DNA of 64,000 nucleotides from Ruminococcus sp. (GTDB taxonomy: Bacteria; Bacillota; Clostridia; Oscillospirales; Ruminococcaceae), in the NCBI GenBank assembly GCA_016290875.1, contig JAEEVL010000002.1:186001-250000 (forward strand), given 5' to 3'. The first letter of the stretch is position 1; every line of letters starts with the position of its first letter. The notes beneath the pieces were generated by a model. It searched no databases. It was not told the origin of the DNA and saw only the letters and a list, made by a program, of their open reading frames with translations. Both the position numbers and the translations under genes were made by a program. This document shows positions 1-8,690 of this stretch, piece after piece.

Positions 1-2651
1 CCTGTGATAGCAGCAGCCGAAATAATAGCGACCATGCGTATATCGCCTCTTCTCTTAGGCTCGGATGAAGTTGTGGTAGTTGTGGAAGCTGTTGTGTTAT
101 CAGCCTCGGTCTGAGTTTCAGTAGTTGACTCTGTTGTGGTAGTCTTCTCAGTAGCCTTTGTAGCTTCGGTAGTGGTAGTTTCCTCTGCTTTGTTTATCTC
201 GATAGGCTTGATACCGCCGTTTTCCTGAGCGATAAAGCTTGTGAGCCATGCAAGTGAACCGTTCCAGTTGATCGTACACTCGTTTACGGACCATGCTTCG
301 ATGTGGTCGAGGTAGCACTTCTGCGGAGGGATAGCGCCTTTCTTCCAGCCTATACCCTGTACCCAAGGATCCTGCATACCGGAGTTAGGACCGCCGGCAA
401 GTACGCCGTTCGGAGCCTTCGGGAATGTCTCGTCTATAAGATGTGCCCAGAAACGGTGGTGAGGATATTCAGTAGTGTGGTCGCCGTAGCCTGTAACATA
501 GGAGTAGTCCATAGCGTTTCTGCCGAGGAGGTAGTCCATACCGCCGATAGCACCGTCGAGGTGCTTATCGTCCTCAGAGAGCAGATAAGCGTATGCACAT
601 ACGATAGAGTTGTCTGCAACAACTGAGTTTGAACCCCATATGTAGCCCTTGTCCTTGTCATCATAGCTGATAACACTCTGACCGTAGGGGAGACCGTATC
701 CTTGCTTTCCTTCGATCTCAATGAAGTGTTCTGAAGCATCAACGAGATTTTCCTTTACCTTTTTGAAGTCATCCTTTTCTACTGCATCTTCATTGAGAGC
801 AAGGCTGAAAGTACCAAGTGCGGCAGTATGTCCCCAGTCAAAGGAGCCTACTGCACCGACAGCTTCGCCGCCGTCCATAGTTGTGGGAACTTCAAGGAAG
901 TAGTCTGAATCTTCCATATCATCATAATAGCTCTTGTCGCCTGTGGTGAGGAAAAGCTCACAGGCTGCCCAGTAGAATTCGTCCTCAACGTCATTGTCAC
1001 CGTAAGCACCGCCGCCGATGGACTCATCGAGGGGAGCATACATATCAGGATGCTTCTTGGCAGCCTCATATGCACTCTTTGCAGCGTCGAGACACTTCTT
1101 TGCGAAGTCCTTGTCGTACTTTTCCCAAAGTCTCGCAGCCTGAGCACCGCAGGCAGCAAGGTTGAGAGTTGCGGCAGTCGTAGGCGGCTTGACGATACGC
1201 TTCATTTCGTCGTCAGCAGGAGCTATACCGAGAGCTGTCCACTTCTCGTCATGAGCCTTGTGGTAAGCCATACCCTTGTAATCGCCGCTGTCAACTATCA
1301 TCTTGAGCATCCAGTCCATTTCCCAGCGTGCTTCGTCGAGAAGGTCAGGATACTTGTTGTTGTTTTCGGGGATATTCATTGTGCCGTCGGCGTAAACCTT
1401 GTCGAAGCCGTACTGTACTGCTGTTTCATACTGATTCTGCATGAGCCACAGGGAAAGACCGCCGTTTACGACATATTTGCCGTGGTCGCCGGCATCATAC
1501 CAGCCGCCGGTCACGTCGATGGAACCGCTGCTGTCGCTGTAACCCCATGTCTGCTCTATCTCAGCCATATCCTTGGGATGACCGGCTTTACGTGCGAGAG
1601 CCTTCTTGTCGCCGGAAGTGATATACTGGCTTGTGATCTCTATGCCGCTGCGGTTCTGATAGAAGTAGTTCAGCGCATCATAGAGGAGTGAGGAATACTT
1701 GTCCGACTTGCCGATAGTGAATTCACGGCTTGTGTAGTCGCCTGCCTTGAGGGTGTATGTACCCTCCTTGTTGAATTCTGTGAAGTCGATGATCTGTACG
1801 TTGTCGTCGGAATCAGTGTCCTTGCCGAATGGCTCAGTAGTGCCGGAGAATACGGATTTACCGCTCTTGTCGAGTACATCAAAATCAAGCTCGTCATCAT
1901 CGTCGCAAACAAGTGTAGCGCGTTTAGCTCTGTCTATGAAATAGCCGACCTGATTGGTGAGAATGTCTGCGCGCTCCCACTTATCAGCCTGGAAGTAATC
2001 GTTTTCGTCGCTTGTCTCGTCAATGAGAGACATATTGTCGAAGGTTATCTCTGTTCCGGCAGGGAAACAGCCTCCGGGAGTGTACTGACCGTCGCCGCCG
2101 AGGTGGAATGCCCATTCAGCAACATCCAGCGACTGATTGGGAGTAAATTCGAGCTCGACCTTCTTGGTCTCATTTGCGTTTATCTGGATAGGCTCCCAGT
2201 TATTGTTGAAGTCGCCTTCGTTTGTTGACATATTGTGCCATACCTCAACATCACCGTCGAGGTTGCCTATCTTTGTGTAGTATTTACCGCTCTTTGAAGC
2301 AGTTATCTCATAGTTCACCTTGTACTTGTGGCCTGAGACTATCTTGAGTCCTCTGTGGCGGAACTGGCAGTCCCATCTGTCCTCGCCGCCTTCGGAAGCT
2401 CCGCCGGGATTGACGATTGTAACTTTGTATACACCGTCGTCTATCTCAAAATCCATTTTGCCGGGAGCTGATTCAACAATATGCCAGGGCAGACCTACTC
2501 CGGAATCGAAATTCGTCTGTCCGAGCTGCTGACCTGCATCGGCATGGAGCGGCGCAAGTCCTACGAGCGCAGGAGCAAATGAAGACGCTGCAACCATAAC
2601 AGCTGCCACAGCGGAAACGGTTATATTTTTAATGTTTCTCGCTTTGATCAT
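1..2651 (-). CDS. CBM4-Ig-GH9 cellulase, 3' end outside window
   Basis: Secreted family 9 glycoside hydrolase that cleaves cellulose; 883 codons are visible and the gene runs off the left edge. The start is the ATG at 2649-2651, 6 bases after a GGAGG. A signal peptide (about 1-38) precedes a CBM4-like domain (about 40-200, beginning NFDSGVGLPW), an Ig-like domain (about 215-300) and the GH9 module. Visible GH9 signatures are GGWYDAGDHGKY with the catalytic aspartates, DHTTEYPHHRFW, and WSVNECTINWN with the proton-donor Glu. A Thr/Ser/Glu-rich linker follows, then PKRRGDIRMVAIISAAAITG at the edge. That ending is not a dockerin; it could be a membrane anchor or the start of another module. Its architecture matches the dockerin enzyme at 34.5-37.5 kb, so the two look like paralogues. 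The GH9 call is firm; the C-terminus is unknown. Confidence 0.93.
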   Translation of the reverse strand, partial: MIKARNIKNITVSAVAAVMVAASSFAPALVGLAPLHADAGQQLGQTNFDSGVGLPWHIVESAPGKMDFEIDDGVYKVTIVNPGGASEGGEDRWDCQFRHRGLKIVSGHKYKVNYEITASKSGKYYTKIGNLDGDVEVWHNMSTNEGDFNNNWEPIQINANETKKVELEFTPNQSLDVAEWAFHLGGDGQYTPGGCFPAGTEITFDNMSLIDETSDENDYFQADKWERADILTNQVGYFIDRAKRATLVCDDDDELDFDVLDKSGKSVFSGTTEPFGKDTDSDDNVQIIDFTEFNKEGTYTLKAGDYTSREFTIGKSDKYSSLLYDALNYFYQNRSGIEITSQYITSGDKKALARKAGHPKDMAEIEQTWGYSDSSGSIDVTGGWYDAGDHGKYVVNGGLSLWLMQNQYETAVQYGFDKVYADGTMNIPENNNKYPDLLDEARWEMDWMLKMIVDSGDYKGMAYHKAHDEKWTALGIAPADDEMKRIVKPPTTAATLNLAACGAQAARLWEKYDKDFAKKCLDAAKSAYEAAKKHPDMYAPLDESIGGGAYGDNDVEDEFYWAACELFLTTGDKSYYDDMEDSDYFLEVPTTMDGGEAVGAVGSFDWGHTAALGTFSLALNEDAVEKDDFKKVKENLVDASEHFIEIEGKQGYGLPYGQSVISYDDKDKGYIWGSNSVVADNSIVCAYAYLLSEDDKHLDGAIGGMDYLLGRNAMDYSYVTGYGDHTTEYPHHRFWAHLIDETFPKAPNGVLAGGPNSGMQDPWVQGIGWKKGAIPPQKCYLDHIEAWSVNECTINWNGSLAWLTSFIAQENGGIKPIEINKAEETTTTEATKATEKTTTTESTTETQTEADNTTASTTTTTSSEPKRRGDIRMVAIISAAAIT

Positions 2652-2689
2652 ATACAGTAACCTCCAATATGCAATTTTTTCCATACTAT

Positions 2690-2718
2690 ACTTTAATACT
2701 TTTTTTGCCGGATGTAAA
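2690..2718 (-). promoter_or_regulatory. possible sigma-A promoter for GH9 gene
   Basis: Read on the minus strand there is a TTTACA -35 (2713-2718) and TAAAGT -10 (2690-2695) with a 17-bp spacer, about 40 bases before the GH9 start. The -10 is poor, and an overlapping TATAGT at 2685-2690 lacks a matching -35. This is a weak call. Confidence 0.35.
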
Positions 2719-2813
2719 GAGTGTACACAGAAAGTTTACAATTTGTTTTTGTATTACTCTGTTTTGCCCTATAAATCTGAGACTGCCTCAGAAATTTTGG
2801 TGTTTTTCACATT

Positions 2814-2846
2814 AAAAAGGGACACAGCCATAACTGTATCCCTTTT
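2814..2846 (-). terminator. intrinsic terminator of LCP gene
   Basis: A long stem (2814-2827 pairing with 2834-2846) lies just after the LCP stop codon and gives a T-rich tail on the minus strand. It ends the envelope gene run before the GH9 gene. Confidence 0.85.
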
Positions 2847-2853
2847 GTCTTTA

Positions 2854-4368
2854 TTACTTACCGAATACCTTATCGTTGATTATCTGCTGATTGGCTTCAA
2901 AGTCTACGCGGAGCACGGACTGGTATGTTCCGTCATCGTTGTAAACATCTTCGCCTGAGTAGGTATTCTCAGCCGGTATCTGTATCTGTTCGGTATCGTA
3001 CTTGAGTAGGAACGGCAGTCTGAGTGAGAGCTTGTACATCTCGCCGGTAGACATATTCGTTACCATTGACGGGAGAGCGCTCTTTGTGAACTTTCTGAGG
3101 AATGAGAAGCTGCCTGAACGCGCGTTCTTGATAAGTTCGTTCATAACGCGTCTCTGTCTTGAAGTTCTCTCGAAATCGCTGTTGCCGACTTTTCTGATAC
3201 GTGAGAATGAAAGTGCCTGTTTACCGCTGAGGTGCTTCTTTCCGCCGCCGCTGAGGAGGTCGGATTCACGTTCGTCACCCATGAGCTCGTTTACCTCGGA
3301 GATAAGTATCTCGTTGAGAGCCTCGGCTTCATCGTCCGAAACTTCAATATCAACACCGCCGGCAGCATCGATGATGCTTGCGAACGTATTGAAGTTGATG
3401 AGGATATAATCGTCGATCTTTACGCGGAAATTGCTCTCTATCGTATCCATGAGAAGCTCTGGACCGCCAAAAGCATATGCGGCGTTGAGCTTGTTGCTGC
3501 CGTAACCGGGGATGTCCACATAGCAGTCACGCATGAACGATGTCATATAGAGCTTGTTGGTCTTTTTGTTCATAGACACGAGGATCATTGAGTCGGAACG
3601 TCCGCGGTCATCTTCTGTTCTGCCGTCAGTACCTATTATAAGTACGCTCTGGACGTAGCTTGCGCTGACAGCGCCCTCTGTTCTTGTACGATCCTTTGTC
3701 TCAACGTGATCCATTTTCTTGATTATGCTGAGAGAAGTGCAGGAGTATATTCCGAATAAAAGCAGGAATAGCAGAAGCAGACTGATAAGTACACGTCTGA
3801 TTATCTTGCCGACAAGGCTCTTATGGCGCTTTTTAGGTCTTGGAGTTCTCTGAGGTGGAAGTTCCTGCGGTCTCTTGTGTTTTGCAGGAGGTCTTCTCGG
3901 AGGCTGCGGAGGTCTCTGACGGCTGCCGGAGGAAGGTCTTGGCTGTCTCGGTTCATACTGAGGCTGACCGCCGTACTGCTGCTGTCCCTGAGCATAATTC
4001 TGCTGATAGCCGCTGTACTGCTGTTGTCCCTGAGAGTAACCCTGCTGATAGCCGTCGTACTGCTGCTGTCCCTGACCGTAGCCCTGTTGATAGCCACCGT
4101 ATTGCTGCTGTCCCTGAGAGTAGCCCTGCTGGTAGCCGCCGTATTGCTGCTGTCCCTGAGAGTAGCCCTGCTGATAACCGCTGTACTGCTGCTGTCCCTG
4201 AGAGTAACCTTGCTGATAGCCGCTGTACTGCTGTTGTCCCTGACCGTAGCCTTGCTGGTATCCGCCGTATTGCTGCGGACTCTCCGGTGGTGTGAAGCAT
4301 ATAGTATCCTGATCGTCTGTATTATGGTTTCTGTCTGTGCCGTGTCCGTTCTGTGTTCTGTCGGGCAT
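2854..4368 (-). CDS. LytR-CpsA-Psr (LCP) family ligase with Tyr/Gln/Gly repeat tail
   Basis: LCP proteins transfer lipid-linked glycopolymers to peptidoglycan at the outer face of the membrane. The start ATG at 4366-4368 follows an AAGGAG. Order of parts: a short N-terminus (1-31); eight copies of a 14-residue unit like GQQQYSGYQQGYSQ (about 32-135); a Pro/Arg/Lys-rich stretch (136-185); one membrane helix (about 193-212); and an LCP domain (about 240-490) with VLIIGTDGR, RSDSMILVSM and LSFSRIRK. The repeat part should be cytoplasmic, as LCP proteins place the catalytic domain outside. LCP proteins usually have only a short cytoplasmic tail, so a 190-residue low-complexity tail is odd. It follows the dead P-type ATPase after 60 bases and is probably co-transcribed with it. 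The LCP call is firm; the role of the repeats is unknown. Confidence 0.92.
   Translation of the reverse strand: MPDRTQNGHGTDRNHNTDDQDTICFTPPESPQQYGGYQQGYGQGQQQYSGYQQGYSQGQQQYSGYQQGYSQGQQQYGGYQQGYSQGQQQYGGYQQGYGQGQQQYDGYQQGYSQGQQQYSGYQQNYAQGQQQYGGQPQYEPRQPRPSSGSRQRPPQPPRRPPAKHKRPQELPPQRTPRPKKRHKSLVGKIIRRVLISLLLLFLLLFGIYSCTSLSIIKKMDHVETKDRTRTEGAVSASYVQSVLIIGTDGRTEDDRGRSDSMILVSMNKKTNKLYMTSFMRDCYVDIPGYGSNKLNAAYAFGGPELLMDTIESNFRVKIDDYILINFNTFASIIDAAGGVDIEVSDDEAEALNEILISEVNELMGDERESDLLSGGGKKHLSGKQALSFSRIRKVGNSDFERTSRQRRVMNELIKNARSGSFSFLRKFTKSALPSMVTNMSTGEMYKLSLRLPFLLKYDTEQIQIPAENTYSGEDVYNDDGTYQSVLRVDFEANQQIINDKVFGK
3964..4275 (-). repeat. 42-bp tandem repeats coding a 14-residue Y/Q/G unit
   Basis: About 7.5 copies of a 42-bp unit lie inside the LCP gene, in frame, with Tyr spaced every 14 residues at about 34, 48, 62, 76, 90, 104, 118 and 132. 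The units differ mostly at one residue after the first Tyr (Ser, Gly or Asp). Such DNA repeats can change copy number by slippage without breaking the frame. They also leave long empty reading frames on the opposite strand. Confidence 0.95.
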
Positions 4369-4391
4369 TTTTTTCTCCTTTCTAATGCGAT

Positions 4392-4424
4392 GACCTGCAC
4401 CGGCTTTGTGGGCTGGTGCAGGTC
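4392..4424. other. intercistronic hairpin
   Basis: A perfect 10-bp inverted repeat (4392-4401 and 4415-4424) lies between the stop of the P-type ATPase-like gene and the ribosome binding site of the LCP gene. It lacks a T tract on the minus strand, so it is more likely an mRNA processing or stability element than a terminator. Confidence 0.6.
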
Positions 4425-4428
4425 AGTT

Positions 4429-6963
4429 TCAGGTCTTTTTCATGGTAACCGCTAAATATGTGAGCAGAGTGCAGGCGAGATTGTAAACTATCAGTGCCGT
4501 TGCGGACATATAAATATAGCTTGTCATAAACGCCTTTGATATGATCAGCATAAGGCATAGTCCGAGTCCGAGGACTATCGAAGCAGTCTGGAGGATCAGA
4601 CCTATTATTGCCGAAGTATGTATCGTCTTTGCTGAGATGAGCAGTTGTGCAAGAGAAGTGAATTTTCCCGTTGTTGCCATGGAAGCGCTGAGACGTACTG
4701 CTTTTCCTGTCTCTGCGTCAAAGTCCGGGTGGAGACGCTTCGGGAGAACTCTTATCATATCCTCGGGGATACCAAATACAGTATGTATCTTTCTTGCTGA
4801 AAGACACGGATCAACGCTCTTGATTATCATGCACACCTTATTTTTGGAAAGGCGGCGCGCCCATCTGCGGACGTTTTTATCAGCTGTGAGTCCGACAATG
4901 AACATCGCAGCGAGATTACCTGAAATAGAGAGATAGAGAGCTTCCTGGTCGCCGTTTGTGAATTCGGCTTCCTTTGTTTTTGTGGGAAGACCTTCTATAT
5001 TGTGACTTGTCATAAGCTCACGGTTTCCGAAGAGTATGCGCTTGTTGTTTATCCAGCCGCACATACCCATAGATTCTTCAAATGAGTAGTTGTCTATGCG
5101 GTAGAGCATATCGTCTCTGCCGTCTGTGACATCGCTGAACAGCTGCTGCATGATGCTTCCCCCATGGTGAGTGAGGCTTGCGGCTTCGAGGAGAGCTTCA
5201 TCGAGCTTGGTATTTGAGAATACCTTGATACCGTCAAGCTGAACGGTGCCCTCGGGGAAGAGCTCGCTTGCGTTCACGAGTATGGAGTTTGCATCGTAGA
5301 AATCGTCAACGCTCTGATATCCGAGGATGATACCTTTGTTGTCAAAGGCTCTTTCGGCGTTCTTTTCAAGCGGGATGTTTACCACAAAAGGCATAGCTAT
5401 GCACGATGCGGCACACATCATCATACTGAATATCGAAAGCCCGAATGCTGCTGTTTCGAGTCCTGTATAGGAGCTCTTGCGGCAGTAGGCTATGAATACA
5501 GCGATAAGCGCTGAGAACAGCATAGTCAGCGGAGTTGCTTTGCGGCAGTATCGGTCGGTCATATCCGACGAGTAAGTATACCGTAGGAAATCTGTAAGGA
5601 AATCCGTTCTGCGCGTGGAAGCAAGGATAGGGAAGTCGCCGAGAGTTCCTCTTGTAAGGCGCTCTGCGCGCTCCTCATTGTTGACGTATACAACACCCGT
5701 CCTGCTTGGATTCTTGGAAACGAAGCGGAAATTACGCGCCGCTCTCTTGATTATGGTCAGCTTGCCCAACGCATTGAAGAGGAGAGCGAGTATTCCGATC
5801 GGCATATAGATGTGTACCGAGTCGGATTTGACCATATCAGGGTGATGGAAAGCTGGTAATGCGGCTATTATACAGGTCAGTGCCGTTATTGCCGTCATCG
5901 TGTCGCTGTCTGACTGGAATGAGAACAGCTTTTTCAGTCCCTTTGTCATAACAGCCATTGATGATATGACGGCGATGAGACCGAGTACAAGATGTGCGGC
6001 GATATATGTCTTGACGTGTTCTGACTTGTCGAACATCTCGAGTATCGGGAGTCCGAATTGATTGCCGAGCGTTACGTAAAGGCTGAGGAACGCAGTCATG
6101 AAGAGTATTACGACTCTTGAGGAGATAGTGCTTTTCAGCTCGAATATATCTCTTCCGACGTCCTCAACGTCGCCGTAGTGGTTGAAGTCAACTATTCGCT
6201 TGGTGCGCTTCTTTTTTGCTTTTACAGAGAGGTATTCATCCTGTTCCTGAGTGATATGCACATCGAGCGAGCTTGCGTCAACTTCTCCGCGCTGACTGAG
6301 ATCAAGGCTCGTGATAGCAGCTCTCGGTGCAGGTATGACAGGCTTTGCAGCTTCGACTGCTGCCGGGGAGGGAACTATATCTGTGATATGTTTTCTTCCC
6401 TCAGGACTTTCCGCTTCCGCAATTATAGCTGCACGGCTCTTTTTCTTTTTGTGGAATGACGGTGGAGTATACATATACTCACCGTCCGGACTCTCTCTGT
6501 CATATGTATAATCAGGCAGCTTTTTGCGGCTGTGCTGTTTCTTTCTTCGTTTGCGTTCAACTACCTCTTTGGCACGGGTAGAATCGCTCATGCGCCTTAT
6601 TTTCGGCGTTTCATCGGGAGCCATTCTCGCAGGCTGGGAAGGTTCTGCGAACTGTCCGTCAGTCTTGCGGACTGTCGTTTCTGTTATCTCATTCTTTCCG
6701 ACTACTGTTATCCTCTGTCGTGAGAGGTCGGCAGGCTTCACGTCGTCTGCCGGCACCGGCTGACGGTGAGCATTGTCGAAAAGGGAAGACTTTTCATGCG
6801 AATGTTTTACGCGGCGTTCTTCCTTGGGAGCTTCGTCGGGAGCTTCGACAGTAGAATTGATGATCTTCTGAGCGTCAACTCTGCCGACGCTTGTCTTAGG
6901 CTCTTTATCCTCAGGAGAATACTCGTTAAGAATATTCTCAAGAGACATTTTCTGATCCGGCAT
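4429..6963 (-). CDS. P1B-type ATPase-like membrane protein lacking catalytic motifs
   Basis: An 844-residue protein with a basic, probably disordered N-terminus (about 1-270) and some eight membrane segments. Its fold order follows heavy-metal P-type ATPases: a segment ending SCIAMPFVV where the CPC metal motif normally is, then VNASELFPEG where FDKTGTLTEG should be, then an N-domain-like CGWINNKRILFGNREL, then IIKSVD in place of TGDN. The phosphorylated Asp is Asn (residue 564), and no GDGxND motif is present. It therefore cannot be a normal pump; this looks like a pseudoenzyme, perhaps a sensor, scaffold or regulator. The start follows AAGGAGG. It lies 11 bases after rlmB and upstream of the LCP gene. 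The reading frame is intact over its whole length, which argues against simple decay. Homology is inferred from motif order by eye. Confidence 0.7.
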   Translation of the reverse strand: MPDQKMSLENILNEYSPEDKEPKTSVGRVDAQKIINSTVEAPDEAPKEERRVKHSHEKSSLFDNAHRQPVPADDVKPADLSRQRITVVGKNEITETTVRKTDGQFAEPSQPARMAPDETPKIRRMSDSTRAKEVVERKRRKKQHSRKKLPDYTYDRESPDGEYMYTPPSFHKKKKSRAAIIAEAESPEGRKHITDIVPSPAAVEAAKPVIPAPRAAITSLDLSQRGEVDASSLDVHITQEQDEYLSVKAKKKRTKRIVDFNHYGDVEDVGRDIFELKSTISSRVVILFMTAFLSLYVTLGNQFGLPILEMFDKSEHVKTYIAAHLVLGLIAVISSMAVMTKGLKKLFSFQSDSDTMTAITALTCIIAALPAFHHPDMVKSDSVHIYMPIGILALLFNALGKLTIIKRAARNFRFVSKNPSRTGVVYVNNEERAERLTRGTLGDFPILASTRRTDFLTDFLRYTYSSDMTDRYCRKATPLTMLFSALIAVFIAYCRKSSYTGLETAAFGLSIFSMMMCAASCIAMPFVVNIPLEKNAERAFDNKGIILGYQSVDDFYDANSILVNASELFPEGTVQLDGIKVFSNTKLDEALLEAASLTHHGGSIMQQLFSDVTDGRDDMLYRIDNYSFEESMGMCGWINNKRILFGNRELMTSHNIEGLPTKTKEAEFTNGDQEALYLSISGNLAAMFIVGLTADKNVRRWARRLSKNKVCMIIKSVDPCLSARKIHTVFGIPEDMIRVLPKRLHPDFDAETGKAVRLSASMATTGKFTSLAQLLISAKTIHTSAIIGLILQTASIVLGLGLCLMLIISKAFMTSYIYMSATALIVYNLACTLLTYLAVTMKKT

Positions 6964-6974
6964 AGCGTTCCTCC

Positions 6975-7733
6975 TTACTGCCCGGAGCGCTGCCGGAGGA
7001 CTTCATACATAAATATACCGGCTGCTACCGAAGCATTCAGCGAGTTGATCTTGCCGAGCATGGGAAGTTTTATCATAAAGTCACATTTCTGGCTTATAAG
7101 ACGGCTTATTCCGAATCCTTCAGAACCTATCACAATGGCACATCCGCCTGTGAAGTCGGTCTTGGAGTAGTCTGTGCCGGAAGCGTCAGTACCGTATATC
7201 CATACGCCGTTGTCCTTGAGCTGATCGATACATGCTGCAAGATTGGATACTCTTGCTACCGGAACATAGCTCGCAGCGCCTGCTGAGGTCTTGAAGACTG
7301 TAGCATTGAGCGAAGCGCTCCTGCGCTTAGGGATGATAACTCCGTCAGCACCGGAGGTCTCTGCGGTACGGATTATAGCGCCGAGGTTGTGAGGATCTTC
7401 TATCTCATCGCAGATTATGATGAAGGGCTTTGTACCCTTGTTCTGTGAAACAGCGAGAATGTCCTCGACAGAGACGTATTCACCGCAGGCGCCTTCGGCA
7501 ACGACTCCCTGATGAGAAGCACCGCCTGCAAGACGAGTGAGTTTTCTGTCGTCTGCGTCCTTGACAACTATTCCTTTTTCCTTGGCGAGGCGGCGAATAA
7601 CATTGAGACTTCCGCCTGAGCCATCGATATATATAGTATCGAGCTGAGCGCCTGATTTGAGCGCCTCGATAACAGGATTCCTGCCGCAGATAACGTCTGC
7701 GGGATTCTCCTTAACATTATTTTCCTTTATCAT
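6975..7733 (-). CDS. rlmB: TrmH/SpoU-family rRNA 2'-O-methyltransferase
   Basis: A 252-residue SPOUT-class enzyme that uses S-adenosylmethionine to methylate a ribose 2'-OH, most likely a guanosine in 23S rRNA. The N-terminal substrate-binding part (CGRNPVIEAL, about 16-85) is followed by the knotted domain with EDPHNLGAIIRTAE, GSEGFGISRL and KINSLNASVAAGIF, the three SpoU motifs. Length is normal for the RlmB group. The ribosome binding site is weak. Its stop overlaps the Shine-Dalgarno of the next gene, so the two are coupled. The exact target nucleotide cannot be told from sequence. Confidence 0.88.
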   Translation of the reverse strand: MIKENNVKENPADVICGRNPVIEALKSGAQLDTIYIDGSGGSLNVIRRLAKEKGIVVKDADDRKLTRLAGGASHQGVVAEGACGEYVSVEDILAVSQNKGTKPFIIICDEIEDPHNLGAIIRTAETSGADGVIIPKRRSASLNATVFKTSAGAASYVPVARVSNLAACIDQLKDNGVWIYGTDASGTDYSKTDFTGGCAIVIGSEGFGISRLISQKCDFMIKLPMLGKINSLNASVAAGIFMYEVLRQRSGQ

Positions 7734-7867
7734 ATGTACACCGGAAGGGACAAGCCCTTCTGCTCCTTTTTGTTCTTTATTTCTCTATTATAGCATCTTT
7801 CCGAGTGCTTTACAAGTGTTTTCCACAGGAAAATACCGGATCTTTCGTTTTTTACTGCTGTTTTTGG

Positions 7868-8689
7868 TCAGATAACGTCGATTACAGAGAGCTCCGGACG
7901 GTTGAAAATACGCGGTATGATCATCATATTGAGCTGCTTTGCAAGGCCGCGGCTGATTATGTGTACAGTACCGTTATAGTCATATCTGCCGTTGGTGTAA
8001 TCCGGGAACAATCCCTGATCAGGTGCGTATACTCCCTGGTCGAGCAGCTTTGGTATCCTCCATTGACCTCCGTGAGCGTGACCTGAGAGTATCAGGTCGA
8101 AGCGCTTTTCGCCCTTGGACAGGTAACGGTCTATCTCTTCGGGGGAGTGTGCGATAAGGATATTGTAATGGCTGCTGTCGAGCGCATTCTTGCATTTTTT
8201 CAGGTGATTGCCGTAGTTAGCTTCGATAATGCCGAAGATACGGATGTCATTTCCTCTTATATTTATATCCGAGTAACTGCCGTTAAGGACTTTCACACCG
8301 AGTTCTTTCAGATCGCTGAAGAATTCGTCGCGATCACTGCGCTCCATTTCGTGATTGCCGGGAGCGTAATAGCACGGGTAGTCACAGACGGCCTTTTTTA
8401 CCAGTGTCAGGGCATTTTTTGTACCGCCGGAACGGCTTATCATATCGCCGCCGAAGATGACTATATCCGGTTCGGCTTTGTGTATATCGTCGATAAGTCC
8501 GGACTGATCGGTGCCTCCGTATATACAGTTGTGCAGATCTGATACGAATACTATCCTTACAGGGCTGTTTATTTTGCCGGAATCGATCGTATACCCGACT
8601 TTGTCGAGTTCATAGCCTGCTATTTCCAGTACAACAGTCACCATTAAGATAAGGCAGACTGTTATGAAACGCCGCCTTTTCTTATCCAT
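7868..8689 (-). CDS. membrane-anchored metallophosphoesterase
   Basis: A 273-residue calcineurin-like phosphoesterase. An N-terminal membrane helix (about 8-27) should place the catalytic domain outside the membrane. The metal-binding motifs are all present: VSDLHN, GGDMI, PGNHE, and SGHAHGGQW near the C-terminus. It resembles YaeI/YkuE-like enzymes that act on phosphodiesters or lipid phosphates. It starts one base after the ACP stop codon, so it is translationally coupled to the MBOAT-DHHW-FkbH-ACP cassette and probably serves it. The substrate is unknown; a lipid-phosphate or polymer-phosphate step is an inference. Confidence 0.88.
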   Translation of the reverse strand: MDKKRRRFITVCLILMVTVVLEIAGYELDKVGYTIDSGKINSPVRIVFVSDLHNCIYGGTDQSGLIDDIHKAEPDIVIFGGDMISRSGGTKNALTLVKKAVCDYPCYYAPGNHEMERSDRDEFFSDLKELGVKVLNGSYSDINIRGNDIRIFGIIEANYGNHLKKCKNALDSSHYNILIAHSPEEIDRYLSKGEKRFDLILSGHAHGGQWRIPKLLDQGVYAPDQGLFPDYTNGRYDYNGTVHIISRGLAKQLNMMIIPRIFNRPELSVIDVI

Positions 8690-8690
8690 A

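Noticed and set aside
3964..4275. Possible CRISPR array
   Set aside because: The 42-bp units are contiguous and in frame within a gene, with no spacers and no cas genes.
4392..4424. Terminator between the P-type ATPase-like gene and the LCP gene
   Set aside because: The stem is perfect but lacks a T tract on the minus strand, so the genes are more likely co-transcribed.
3823..4455. Long plus-strand frames rich in Leu/Ser or Ala/Val opposite the LCP gene
   Set aside because: They are mirror frames of the 42-bp repeats, without ribosome binding sites, and their composition follows the repeat unit.
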